Part shown: one piece after another, positions 34,242 to 46,921 of the stretch | Layout of the letters: the number at the start of each line of letters is the position of its first letter | How positions within the stretch are numbered: the stretch's first letter is position 1 | Origin: Cyclaneusma minus | Taxonomy: Eukaryota > Ascomycota > Leotiomycetes > Marthamycetales > Marthamycetaceae | NCBI GenBank assembly: GCA_037179335.1 | Contig: JAKZHN010000058.1 | Coordinates: forward strand, 56,769 to 120,768 | Length of the DNA: 64,000 nt | Reading direction: 5' to 3' | Program-made: the position numbers and the translations under genes | The notes under the pieces: generated by a model | Databases searched by the model: none | What the model was told of the DNA's origin: nothing | Seen by the model: the letters and a program-made list of their open reading frames with translations, nothing else

Positions 34242-36860
34242 TTTTAATCATAATATGGATTTTATTTATTATTTTTTTAGCAAAATATAAAAATGAAAAA
34301 GCTATTATATATTATATAGGCTTTAATCTCGGGTTTATTTAAATTCTAATTCCTTTTTATAATATAAAAATCCCATTCTAAAATACAAATTTAATTAATT
34401 TTTAAAAAAGTGCTTTTTTAAATATATTGGCTTTTTTTATCGGTATTTTTTAGAATAAATGAAATATAGAAAAAAAAACATATTAAAATCAAAGTCGTTA
34501 AAAATATACAAAATATTAAGCTCGAAATTGGCCTATTTCCGGGCTTTTTTAAAAAAATATTGCTAAAAACGCGTATTAATATTGGATAATAGCCAATTAA
34601 AAAACGATTTTTCATACAATAATCCTGGTTTTAATAAAATATTTTTTTGGCTTAATTAATAACCGGATTATAAACTTCCAATTATAAAAATCCAAAAATG
34701 ATTAATATAATTTTAAAAGATTTAATTAAAGAAAAACCTATTTTTTAAAATGGTTTTAAATGGCAATTTTGGCTATTAATATTTAAATAATTAAAAAAGC
34801 AGATTTTTCGTCCGTTAAAACTAATAGCTTGAATTGAAAAGACTTCAATAAAAATAAATTATATGTTTTGGCAAACTTTTTATTAATAAAATCAATATTA
34901 AAATATTTATTGTTAATTAGCGTTTTTATAAATAAATTTATGCATTTCGAAAATAAATTAAAAATTAGTATTAATTATAAAATCCGCTAAAGCAAATGCA
35001 AAATAATATTTTATCCTATAGGTTTTAAAGCTATAAAAATGCTATATTAATTAATAATATATCTTTTAATATTTTCCAGCTATAATTCAAATTAAAAAAT
35101 TATTATTATCCGGTTAAGACTATTTATTTTAACCAAATTTAAAAAAAAGGAAAATATATTTTGAATTGCCAAATTAAAAAAAATTAAAATAAGCAAAAAA
35201 TATTTTTTAAATATTATTTTGGCTAATTTTGCTATAGATATTATTTTTACTAATTTTGTTATTTATAATAATTAAGTACTAGCGTTATTCTTTTGTAAAA
35301 AAAAACTTTAATTATTAAATTTTTTCCAATATTTTTAATATTTTCCTTATTTAAATCCGGGATTTTCAAAACCAAATATAAATAAAAATTTGCTTTAAAG
35401 GTAATTATTTTTATACTAATTGCCAAAAATAAAGCCATTGGCTATGTTTCTAATATTTGCGGCCAATATTTTAACGTATTTACAATTTTAATATTTTGAT
35501 TTTTTATAATAAGAGCAAAAATTATATTTATAATAATATTTTTGCTGCTAAATTTTAAAAAATGCCTAAATAGCAATAGGTATAATATTTGAAATTATAA
35601 AATTATTTTAATTAAAATAATTTTAAATTTAATGTATTAAAGCTAGCATAAAAGCCTTAAATTAATTGGTATTAATATTAGCGCCTTTGTTTTTCAATTT
35701 ATTAAATTTAAAAGCCTTATTAAATACAACTCGTAATTTTTCAATATAATTGTTTTCTTTAATGCGATTATCAATGCCCTAGAAGACCTCTATTTATTTA
35801 ATATATTTATTATTTATAAAAATCTTTTTAAAATATTTAATATAGCTGGTTAAAATATTATAGACTTTATTACGCAATTTAATAACTTTTATTTTATTAA
35901 ACCAATTAGCCAATTATATTTTAAATTTAAATTTAAAATGGAATATAATAAAGCTTTGATTTTTCTTTATTTTTAGCTTTTTCAAAGCTTTTATATTTTT
36001 TTAAAACTATTTTAAAAATTTATTTAAATACAATTGTTTTTTAAAAATTTATATAATATTAATATATATTTTTATTTTTAATTTTTTTGATGAGAAATTA
36101 AATTTTCTTATAATTGGTATTACAAATAATATTATTAATTTGGAAAACGGAACTCGATTTCAATTTCCAAATCAGGAATTTCTTTTAATATTTTAAGGAA
36201 TTTTTATTTTCTTTAAATTCTTTTTAGAATTTTTGGCGCAATAGCGCAAATAGCCGGAAAAAATATTATTTTTAGAATAGAGAATAATATTTTAAAAATT
36301 GTTAAGCTAATTGCAAAAGCTGGAAATTTTAATAATATATATATTAAAATTCTTTTTATTACTATTTAATTAGCTAAATACATTATTTATAGCTTTATTA
36401 ATATTGCATAAAAAGATTTTTAAATAAATAGAGTTTTTAATTATAAAATTAGCAAGGATTTCTTTTAAGAAAAAAACGGCATTAAAATTAATACCATTCC
36501 GTTTTTTACCGGCAAAGTATTTAAAACCGGCTTTAAAATATAAAAGTCCTATACTTTTAAACTGCTTAGCTATTTCGTTTATAATAGCTATAGCAGATAT
36601 AAAGGATATAGTGCAAGGCTTTTAATTTAAAAATTGCAAAATTTGTTAAATTATAAAATTTAGGATAAAAATATACAAAATTTAGAACTAAGTTCAAAAT
36701 AAATTTGGAATTTATACAATTTTAGGCTGCCGTTTCTTTATAATATAAAAGGCCATAATTCTTTCAAAAAAATTAAATTGAATTAGCCAATAAAAAAAGC
36801 TTATAAATTATTACGGCAATTTAAAAGCAAGGTAAAAATTAGAGTAAAATGATATTATAA
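34242..36860. other. AT-rich transposon debris
   Basis: No intact reading frame. The sequence is strongly depleted in CpG and GC, as elsewhere in the desert. I could not assign it to a transposon class. Confidence 0.4.
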
Positions 36861-37010
36861 GCTGGAGGAGAAAATCTCCAGCCCTGCAAGGCCTTAGGGG
36901 CCCTATAGGCTAGCGCAAAGCGCTAAGATCACGTGCCTGGCACGGGAGAGGGCTCGGGGCGCGGGCGTGTGGCGCGTGCCCGGGGCGCGTGCCTAAAGCA
37001 CCTAAGGTCA
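36861..37010. repeat. Very GC-rich 150-bp island with hairpins
   Basis: Opens with a perfect hairpin (GCTGGAG GAGAAAAT CTCCAGC, 36861-36882). It continues with GCGCAAAGCGCTAAGATCACGTGCC and a G/C-only stretch (GGGCGCGGGCGTGTGGCGCG) and ends at CACCTAAGGTC. Reversed, its right edge reads CCTTAGGTGC, similar to the left edge of the 28.55 kb island. It is either the right end of a large element or a RIP-resistant terminal region. Confidence 0.45.
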
Positions 37011-38832
37011 GTATTATAATATAGAGAAAATTGGCTAATTTATTTTGGATTTGCCAGGAATTAATAAAATGTACGAGCAGCTATAAAAGGTGTATTATAG
37101 TATTTTTAAAAACCTAATAGCTTGGCTAATTAAGCGCTGCCAGATTTATTTTAATAATAAAATTAATTAACTAAGGCTTATTTCCAACCCTATTAAATTT
37201 TATAGCTGCTTTAACCGAGTATTGTTTAATTTTATAAATTTTAGAATTTAGCTAAATAAAAAATATTATTGAATTTTGCAAATTAACGATTATTTTAATA
37301 AATATATATAGCTTTATACTTTTAAACATAAATTTGCCAAATTTATAATTGCTTATTTGAGATTTTGGACAGCCTATGCAGGTGTTTTCAATTGCTAATG
37401 AATTTCTATATTTTATTTGGTTAATTATTTATTGCATAATGGGGTTTTTTTTTAATTTATAGTAATTGATTTTTTTTAATTTGTTTTTGAAATTTAATTT
37501 CCATTTTAAAAACCCTTAAAATTTAAAATTCCCACCAAAACTTAATTGTTTTACTTGCAATTTCTTTTTATTAAAAAGATAATTATTTAAAAATAATTAT
37601 TCGCAAAAAACAGATTGGTTTGAAATTTATATTTTTATTAATTTCCTTGTATTATATCCCACAATTACGCAAATTCCTTTATTTTTTCAATATTTAACAT
37701 ATTGATTTTAACCACTATGTTTTAATTTTTTCAAATAAAAATTATGTTATTTAAAAAAGAAAATTTCAAAATAAATATTTGCAATAAAAAAGAATTTTAT
37801 TAGGTAAAAAGTTACCTGGCTATCGGGTTTTAATAAATATCCATTTTAATATTCCCGATATTCAATTCAGCCATCACTATTTGATTTTTTTGCATAAGAA
37901 ATATACTATTTTAAAAAGAAAATTCTATTTCCTATTTTTTCCGAAAAAGAATTATAATTGATTAAGAATTTAAATGATTATTTAAATGATTTATTTTACC
38001 ATTTTAAATTCAATATTTATAATATGAATTTTAGGCATTAGTTTTTAACTTTTTTAAATAAAATTTCTATTATTTAAAAAAGAAAATTCTGGGGTAAATA
38101 TTTGCAATAAAAAAGACTTATTGGCTAAACAAAAAAAGTTTTATTCTTTATTCTTTTTTTCCACAGCCAATTAATTAATTTTTTATTAGGCATTGCAATA
38201 ATAGCACCGAATTTAAAAACCAATATGCTTATTTTGGCCAAAAATAACAATATATATATTCAAAACGGACAAGCCTATTATCCTTAAATTCAAGGCTTTA
38301 TTAAAAAGGCCAATAATATTTTTAAGCGCTATTTCCAAGCTGTAAATAATAAGCGTAAAGCCAAAAATTAAATAGCTTTATTGCCAAAAATTGCTATAAT
38401 TATAAATACCATGAGGCCAAAAGTTTTACCACAAAGTATAATTTTATATAAAATATTTTTCGCCTGCAAATTTATTAGCTAACCGCTTAATTTATTAATA
38501 AGCAAATGCTTAACGGCGAAACAAAATATTAATAATTTGGATATCAATATAAAAAGAAATCAGCGAGCTGGAGAAGCAGGTATATTAGAACCAGCTTTTA
38601 ATGGTTAAAAAATAAAAATAAAAAATAATGGAAAGGCATCTAGTTTTAAAATTGGGAATACAGCTTTTTTAAACATTTTAAAAAAAAATAAAACTATTTA
38701 TAAAAATAAAAAAATTGCATAAGGAGTTTTCGAATTATTAAAATATTATATAAAATGGGTTTTAAATATAATAAATTAAAAGGTGGTTTTTAAACCAATT
38801 AGCTTAAGCAATTGCCTAAAAGAATCACCCTA
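37011..38832. other. AT-rich debris ending in an interrupted transposon ORF
   Basis: Mostly featureless A/T-rich sequence. Its last 150 bp or so can be read in frame with the ORF that resumes after the gypsy element at 45673: the codons run across the 5-bp target-site duplication (read as CCCTG). Confidence 0.4.
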
Positions 38833-39040
38833 TATTACACGGGGCCGAGGGAGGCGCCCTACGGGCACTTTATAAGTTATATGCGCTAGAAATGCGTAAA
38901 AGGCGAGTATTTCTTATTAAAAAAGCTAAGCAAGGCTTTTGATATATAATATTTAAGCGCTGCTATTTTTATTTAAAAAAAGCAATAATTATTTTTTATA
39001 ATAAAAAAATATATATAATATATTTTTAATTATTATAATA
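38833..39040 (+). repeat. 5' LTR of the gypsy element
   Basis: 208 bp. Starts TATTACACGGGGCCGAGG (TG to TA, RIP-altered) and ends ATTATAATA (CA to TA). Aligns to 45446-45671, but the 5' copy lacks about 20 bp present near the end of the 3' copy (GCACCCTTATTTGCCAATC). Confidence 0.7.
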
Positions 39041-41757
39041 AAACAGCTGCTTTTATTTTAAAAAATACTAATTTAGCAAAATAATAATTATTTAATTAAA
39101 TAGCCGCAAATTTAACGCCAATTATAATATATTAAGCTTTGCTAAAAGCTGTAAAAGCCAATTCTTTTTAATTTTAAAATAGCCTAATTTTAATAATAGT
39201 ATTATTATAATTTTTGCGCTAAATCAAAAAACCGCATTAAATAATAGCAAAAACAATAATACGCTTGCTAATAGTAATATTATTAATAATATTAATAAAA
39301 ATGCTATTAATATTAGCAATTAAAGGCAATTTAATGCCTTTTCTATTTAAAATCAGGAATTACCTAATAGCCTTTTTTAATTAAATAGCCAATTTATTAA
39401 TATAAACCAATTTAAGCAAGTTTAAAATTAAAACGCCCCGGCCGGAAATATAAATACGCCGCGCAAAAGCAAAATTAATTAAGGTTTTATTCCCATTTCC
39501 TTTTCCGCTTTTAATTTAACCCAAGGCTAAGCTAATTTAAATTTTAGTAATTTTATAGCTATTTAATAAATTATTTAAAAATTTAAAATTAAGAAAAGAA
39601 TTGCGGAATTGCGAGCCAAAATTGCAACCCTTATGTGCAAACGTAGCCTATTTAGCTTAAATTCCATCAATAAGCAATTAATTGCTAAAAGGTTTTATAT
39701 GTTTAAAGGTCTTTATATATTAAATATTAAGCTATATTATATGAATTATATATATAAATATTATAAATAATTTAATTATTTATAAAATTATTTTAATATA
39801 TAGCATTAAATTTTCCCTTTAAAAAATAATATAATTTATATTTATTATGCTTTAATTGCGCTTTAAAACCGTATATGCATTATATAGCAATATTAGTAAA
39901 TAAATTAAAAGTTAAAAAGGAAATATAAACAAAGATTAAAAAATTAAGAATAAATATAATAAATATAAAGAAGTAAAATATATTCCATATATTAAATTAA
40001 TTTGCTAAAAACGCTTAAAAAATTAAAAAATTATAAAACTTAATTATAAAATAAAGATTTTGCTTTTTTATATAGGAAATATAGTTTTTATATTTTTTAA
40101 TAATTAATTCATTTTTAAATTTTGCAATAATATTAAATATAATTTTATTTTTTAATAAAGCAATTAATTATAAATTAATACATAATATATTTTTAATACA
40201 ATTAAAAATATTAAATATAAAAATAGGCCTGATTTTTAATTTAAAGCCAAAAATATATTTAATTTAAATAATTTAAAAAAGCATTATAATAAATTCTAAA
40301 ATTTATATAAAATTCTAAATAATAATGCAATAATTTAATATTAGCGCAATTATAAAAATAGAAAAAACGGCTATTACTAAAATAAAAATTAATAGCGTAG
40401 CCAAAATTAATATTGGCTTTTTTATATTTTAATTATAATTTTAATAATTATAGCTTATTTAATTGTATTTATAAAAAGAAAGAAATGCTAAAAATTTAAA
40501 TATAAGGCCTATAAATATAAATAGCCCGGCGGTAAAATATATATTTTAAATAGTAATAGCTTTAATAACTATTTAGAAAGAAGGTTCATTATATAAAAAT
40601 GATTTTAATTATAATCCAAATTATAATAATTATAATTAAAATAAATATAATCATTTTTTTTTATAAAAACTGCAAATAAAACCCTTAATTTCATAAATTA
40701 CAAGCGTAAATATAATAATTAAAAAAAAGGAAAATTGCCAATAATTATTTAATTTAATAATTTCCCTATAAAATAAAAGCGTATAAAAATTAATTGCTTC
40801 ATTACAATTAATATTTAAAATATAATCCCCGCTTTTGCCTTTATTAATAATAAATTAAATAAAAGTTTTATATTATTAAAATTTGAAAAAAAAAAAAAAA
40901 AAAGTCAATATATCTATAATAATTATAGATTTGTTTTTTTAATAAAATTAAAATTAAAATTAAATAATATTATAAACTTTTTATTAAAATTCCTAATAAT
41001 AAAAATAATATAAAAACCAAAATATTAAAATTAAATAATATTATAAACTTTTTATTAAAATTCCTAATAATAAAAATAATATAAAAAACCAAAATATTAA
41101 AACATATAAAATATTTGCATATTTATATAATTTGCTTTTAAATATATTTTAATTTAAATAAACAAATAATAAATATTATAATTGGGCTAAAATCAGCTTT
41201 ATTTATAAATGCTAAATTAAATATAAAAATATTATTTAAAATAAATTAAATAAATTAAAAACGCTAAATATAATAAATAATGAATTATTATATATAATAT
41301 ATTTTATATATAAAAGCTAGAAATACAATATTAAATTATATAAAATAATATTTAGCAAAAAGAAAAAAGCTATTTTTTATAAAAAATACCGCAGATTTAA
41401 ATAAAAATCCTATTATATGCATATTAAATAAAATACCAAAGTTTTAATAAAATTAAATAACATTTTAGTATATTTCTAACGCCGTAAATTATTAAGCATT
41501 AAAAATATTTATGAAAAATATATAGCAAAATTAAAATTAAAATTAAAATAAAAAACCAAAATACAACAAATTAAAAAAACTAAATTACTTTAATAATATT
41601 TTTAATATAAAAACAACTAATATACTATCCGTATATTTTAATTGGAATTATATTATAAAAACCAAAATAAGTTTATTTTACCAATTTATTTATAAGCTAT
41701 TTAAAAAGCAGCTAATTACGCAACAAAAACAAATTAAAATAATATATTAATAAAAAG

Positions 41758-42260
41758 TTGGATTTACAAATTAAAAAGACTAATAAAAATTCCTATATTA
41801 TTTATATTAAAAAGAATAGCTTATATTTATATATTAATTATAAAAACTTAAATAATATTATTATTAAAAACCGCTATTTATTTATTTTAATTAATAAATT
41901 CCTAATTAAAATAAAAAAAGCCAAGAGTTTTATTAAGCTAAATCTGAAAAATATATATTCTACAATTTATATATTAAAAGAAAACTTTGCATAAAATATA
42001 ATTATTTTAAATATTTGGTAATATTATTTAAATTAGCAAATATATTAGCTATATTTTAAATTTATATAAATATAGCGCTTAGGGAATTTTTAAATATTAT
42101 TATAATAATTTATTGCAATAATATTTGAATTCATTTAAGTTTTTTTAGCGAATATAATAAATATATAAAAGCCGTATTTAAAAAGCTATAAAAAAATTAT
42201 AAAAAAAACCAAATGCAAATTTAAAATAAATAAGATTTTATTTTTAGATTTTATAATGAA
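41758..42260 (+). pseudogene. Gypsy reverse transcriptase relic
   Basis: The first 78 codons are open and show RT blocks 1-2 of Ty3/gypsy elements: LYLYINYKNLNNIIIKNRY (the LR-x-C/Y-V-D-Y-R-x-L-N block with Asp and Arg altered to Asn and Lys), then FILINKFLIKIKKAKSFIKL and LNLKNIYSTIYI (the TKLDL..AY..I block). Downstream, broken by stops, comes the region that normally holds the FGL and YLDD motifs. The catalytic aspartates are gone. All changes go in the RIP direction. Confidence 0.75.
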
Positions 42261-43197
42261 GTAAAATATATATATATAAAGCTAAAAAACATACGCGCTA
42301 TTTAAAAATAATTTATACTAATTATATATATAAAATTGCAATTATTTTTTAAAAAAATAATTTTTATAAGCGATTTATATTAAAATATAACAGAATTACA
42401 TTATTTATAATTGATTTATTTATTAATAATATAAATAGCCAAAAAAGAACTTAATAGCTTTTAAAAGTGTAAAAGGTCTTTTAGCGTATTAAGGAAAAAT
42501 TTGCAAAAAAGTTAATACTTTAATATTTTAATTTTATAAAGTATTTGCAAATTATATATAATGCTTTTAAATTTATAATATTGGAAATTTCAAAATAATT
42601 TAATATAATATTATTAATATTTAATAGCTTTTTAATTTTATAAGCTACTAAGCGCAAAATTAATACATCAAATATATAATATTATATTAAATTATTTAAA
42701 TTTTTAAATTATTTTAAAAATTTAAAATATATTTATTAAAAACGCATATTATAATATTTTATATTATTTTGTAAATGCGAAAAGATTTAATAAATATTAA
42801 GCAAAATAGGCTATAAAATTGAAATTTTATAATTCTAATATTAAATATATTGCAAAAACTAAAAATCCCGCTAATTTTTTATTTTATAAATTAAGCAATT
42901 TAATCAATTATAATAAAATTCGCTTATAATAACGCAAAGCAAAGAAGGTTAATTTTGTTTTGTTTTATAATATATAAATATTATTTGCAAATTAGCGTTA
43001 ATCTTTTTATATAATTTATAAAAATTAAAATATTTAATATAAAAAAGCAAAAAAAAAGAAATAGCAATTATATATTATTGCAAAAATTAGAAAAATATTA
43101 TTACTAAATATATAAAGCAATATCTAAAAAAAAACACAAAATTATAAACTTTAATAAAAGGGATTGGGGTTTTCTATTTATTAAAAATATACGCTTT

Positions 43198-43575
43198 AAA
43201 GCCGGAAAGCTGGTAAAAAAAGATATAAATCCCTTTTTTATTATTAAAAAAATAAAAGCCTAAGCCTATTATTTAAAATTCCTATTTAAATTTTAATTAA
43301 CAAAATTATATAATATTTTTTATATTAGCTTTTTAAAATCCGCTAAGGCATTTTAAAATAATATATATAAATCCTACTTTACAAATTTTTAATTTTTTAA
43401 AAATAACCAAAAATAGAAAATCGAAAAGAATATAATATATAAAAAAAAATAGCTTATATTTTATATATATTGGAAAAGCTGGAATTAAAATTAAAACCAA
43501 ATATTGGCTTAAACAAATTTTAAAAATACCTTAATAATTTTAAGCAAATTTATTAAAAACTTATTAGAACTAAAT
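43198..43575 (+). pseudogene. Gypsy integrase C-terminus (GPY/F) and chromodomain relic
   Basis: One frame gives AGKLVKKDINPFFIIKKIKA-stop-AYYLKF, followed by LYNIFYISFLKS. It matches the integrase C-terminal pattern (KL..K..GPF.I.KK....AY.L.LP...K.H.VFHVS.LK). About 100 bp further a short Y-x-W-K-S-W-N segment and NTLIILSKF resemble the chromodomain motif YLVKWKGW and its final helix. This identifies the element as a chromovirus, with moderate confidence for the chromodomain part. Confidence 0.6.
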
Positions 43576-45445
43576 TATAATAATAATAGAAAAATTGTAA
43601 AAAACGCGCATGCTTTAAAAACAAATATTAAAAAGCCAGTTTCAGCTTCATGTTTAAATAGAAAATATTTGATTATGCGCAATAATAAGCAAAAGCAGAA
43701 ATAAAAATATTTAAATTATAAAAATATAAATTTAATTATTTTTTTATGTTTAAATTAAATTAACCTAAATTATATTTTATAGAAAATTAAAACAAAAATA
43801 GGTAAAAAACTTAATTTATTTAAAAACTATAAATTCCGTATAATCAATAATTTAATTAAAAACTAAAAATTATATAAAAATAAACCCAATTAGCAAAATT
43901 AACAAATTTGCAATATTTACAAATAAAACCAGCTATTTAATTTAATTTATATATATTAAGCCCATAATCTTTATATTTTATATTATATTACCAAAAGCCC
44001 GTTTTCTTTATTAAATAATATATTATTTAAAAAAATGTGATTATAATTTATTTATATTTTAATTAAATCTAAGAAACAAAACGGAAAAGAAATTTATTAA
44101 AGAGCATTAAATATTAATTGCTATATATATTAGAATATAAATTGCAAAAATAATTTTAATTAAAATTATTATTATCTTTTTGATATTTTTAAAAGCATTG
44201 CATATTTTATATTTTAAAAAGATATAAATCTTAAAATAGAAAAAAGCCCTAGCAATTTTTATAGTATTTTATAATTAAATTAACCTTTTATTATAATTAG
44301 CGCATTGGTCTTTAAAAAAAGGCTAAATTTTAATATAGCAATAACGGTAAAACATAAAGGCATTATAAATTATATTAAATAAAAAAAATTATAAAATAAT
44401 AAATTAAGTAATAGAAAAAAATAAAAAACTAAAAATATAAGCTTATTATATAATAGAAGGGCTTAAAATTACCGCAATAATAATTGCGTTTAAAATTGTT
44501 TGCGGCTTAATTATTAATATTAAAAGTGTTGCAAAACAAATTATAAAACAACTTTATATATATTAAATATAAATGCGAATTTAAAATGCAAAACAAACTT
44601 GGTAAAAATATAATTTAAATTTTATAAAAAAATCGCAAATTTAATACCATTATTATATAAAATTTAAAATAACTTACCGGTAAAATTTTGTATTTTGCAA
44701 TTAAAAATATTAAAAATTATAATATTAAAAAACAAAATTAAAAAAAGAAAAGGGTTTAATTTCCGCTAAAAAAGCGCATATTAAAAAACCCGTATAAAAC
44801 CAATAAAAACAAAATCTAATAAAGGCGAAAAAACCTGCTTTATATAAATAAAGCCTTTAATAAAATCCCATATAATTATTATAAAGGAAAAAATACCGAA
44901 AAGAAAAAGTTAAAATTTGCTAAAACAATTAAAAAGAATCAAAATTAAAAATATAATTAAAAATTAATATACTATTATTATAATAAACGTATAATGCGCG
45001 TATAAAAAAAAAGCAAAAAGTTAAAAAAATCCTAAACTTAATTATTTAAAATAAGCCATTATTATATTAATTTTTTAGCATTTGTAAAAAAGGCGCGCGC
45101 AAAAGCTAATATAATATATATAAAGCCAATAAAAATAAATAAAACCCAAATAAATTTTAATATAAAAATATAAAAATATCAAAAAATACAAATAATTAAA
45201 TAAAAATCTAAAAATAATTTAATAATAAATAGCGTAAATTATATATTAAAATTAAAAGTTTAAAAATTAGGCAAGAATAAATTTAAAAATAATTATTAAT
45301 AATAGCGAATTAATAAAAACCACCAATTTATATAGCCAAACTAAAAAATCAAAATCAATAACCAAAATCCAAATATTGAATTGCCGAAAAGCAAAAGTCC
45401 GCACTCGGAAGCTCCGGGGCCTAAAGCTATAAAAGGAGAAACAAT

Positions 45446-45671
45446 TATTATACGAGGCTAAAAGGAGCGCCCTGCAGGCATTTTATAAAATATATATGCT
45501 AAAAATATATGAAAAACAAGCATTGCTTATTAAAAGAGCCAAGCAAGGCTGTTAGCGCATAATTTTTAAATACTGCTATTTTTATTTAAAAAAAGCAGCA
45601 GCTATTTTTTATAGCAAAGAAATATATATAATGCACCCTTATTTGCCAATCTATTTTTAACCATTATAATA
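45446..45671 (+). repeat. 3' LTR of the gypsy element
   Basis: 226 bp. Shares GCGCCCT(A/G)C(G/A)GGCA, TTGCTTATTAAAAGAGCCAAGCAAGG-like and GCTATTTTTATTTAAAAAAAGCA segments with the 5' LTR. Most differences are C/T and G/A. It is less mutated than the 5' copy. Confidence 0.7.
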
Positions 45672-45672
45672 T

Positions 45673-46108
45673 CCTGGGCAAGAATTTTCCTTTTAATCCG
45701 AATAATTTTAATAAACTAGTTATTTTTACCCAGGCTATATAATTAATTAACGACCGGGGTTTTATTAACGCAATTTGAAAAATTGCAAAAATTGCAAAGG
45801 CTGCCAAAACAATCGCTAATGAGGCCAAAAAGGCAGCCAAAAAGGCAGCTAATAAAGCAGCTAAATTGCCAAAGTTTTTTTATTCAAATAAGCGCAGGAA
45901 AATAGCCAAGACTAGAGCTACCAAGCAATAGGGTGGTAGCGATAATAAGGGTGATAGCAGCGAGGGTGATGACAAGGCTGGGGCTAAGCCTAGCACGGCT
46001 GTAAATAGTAGTAGCAGATTACATAGGAAGATTATTAAGCGTAAAAGGCGCTGGGCTAAAAGCCAGACTGAAGCGATTTGCCTTAATATGGTTATTAATA
46101 TTGAATAG
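45673..46108 (+). pseudogene. C-terminal part of a transposon-type protein, split by the gypsy insertion
   Basis: One frame is open apart from three RIP-type stops. It starts LGKNFPFNPNNFNKLVIF and continues through LINDRGFIN into a Lys/Ala-rich helix (AKKAAKKAANKAAKL), a basic stretch (SNKRRKIAKTRATK), an acidic linker (DSSEGDD) and a basic tail (HRKIIKRKRRWAK) ending at TAG. A long charged C-terminal tail of this type is common in fungal pogo/Tc1-like transposases, but I do not see the DDE core, so the class is uncertain. RIP damage is lighter here than in the gypsy element, and GC content recovers after about 45.9 kb. Confidence 0.5.
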
Positions 46109-46711
46109 GCTTTTATTTATATAAAAAAAAGCCGGACGCTGTTTAATTAGACCCAGAATTAAAGCGGGAAAGGCGGAGAAAAAGGACAATTATATTTAAA
46201 GGCATTTAAATACATATTTGTATTAAAATTTATTTTTTATCCCTGGGGTTTCCCCTTTAAATAGCTTCAAAACTGAAAAAAAAAGGAAAAATATGGGCTG
46301 GCCCATTTGCAAATGGTCCATGCCATTTGTAAATAGCGTGCCATTTGTAAATGAGCCAGCCCATTTACAAATGGGCCCAATTGACAGATTGCACGGAACA
46401 CCTCGGCGTTTGAGGGCTTTTCGTTTGTCTTGAAATGCCTTATTAAGAAAGGGCTTTGAGGTGCATTTGAAAAAGGTTTGTAAGTAAGGCTGCAATGAGG
46501 TGTTGCAAAGGGAGCAGCAATTGCTGCAAGTTAATTAAAAGAGACTGGAGAAGTGGAGATACGCCAGCAACGAGGTGTTGCTGGGAGAATAGACCGCATT
46601 GTTGTGCGTAAGTCTAAAGGAGCATTGTAATGAGTTGTTGCAGGGCTTGATAAGGGCTGCTTAGAAGAGACTAAGGCAGCAAAAGGTGCTAGAACGCATA
46701 AGGGCTGTTTG
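46109..46711. repeat. Non-coding repeat block with CATTTGYAAATG palindromes
   Basis: No gene. At 46303-46375 four copies of a palindrome of the form CCATTTG(C/T)AAATGG or CCCATTTACAAATGGG occur within 73 bp. From about 46500 to 46690 there is a segment with GAGGTGTTGC, GAGACTGGAG and GTTGTGCGTAAGTCTAAAGG. A diverged second copy lies at about 46925-47090, after the solo LTR. Confidence 0.5.
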
Positions 46712-46916
46712 TGTTGGGATCACTAGGATAAACATAGTAACCGGTTATTCATGGGTAGGGGCCCAGCGGGTAGTCGATTAGTGAGTGAGTAGCGGAGGGA
46801 GTGAGAGCATGGCTGAAGCTATCACCACACTCTCCTCCCTCTGCTGACTAAGCTACGCTATTCTAAGCTAGTCCCATTTAGGAGTAAGCTCCTGAGTTCC
46901 TACTACAGTCGCAACA
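46712..46916 (+). mobile_element. Solo LTR (205 bp) with 5-bp target-site duplication
   Basis: Begins TGTTGGGATCACTAGGAT and ends CAGTCGCAACA, giving the TGTTG...CAACA inverted termini typical of copia-type LTRs. Flanked by GTTTG (46707-46711) and GCTTG (46917-46921), a 5-bp duplication differing by one C/T transition. It carries no internal coding sequence, so it is a recombination product. Its sequence is barely touched by RIP, in contrast to the desert elements, which fits a solo LTR too short to trigger RIP. Confidence 0.75.
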
Positions 46917-46921
46917 GCTTG

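Larger units (their letters stand above)
38833..45671 (+). mobile_element. Full-length RIP-degraded Ty3/gypsy chromovirus
   Basis: Two direct terminal repeats (38833-39040 and 45446-45671) bound 6.4 kb of internal AT-rich sequence. Plus-strand relics of reverse transcriptase (41758 onward), the integrase C-terminal GPF-type domain and a chromodomain-like stretch (to about 43575) come in the order expected for chromoviruses. Flanking 5-mers are CCCTA (38828-38832) and TCCTG (45672-45676). Both derive from CCCTG by single RIP-type transitions, which fits a 5-bp target-site duplication. No open gag or protease survives. About 1.9 kb between the chromodomain and the 3' LTR is unexplained. Confidence 0.75.
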
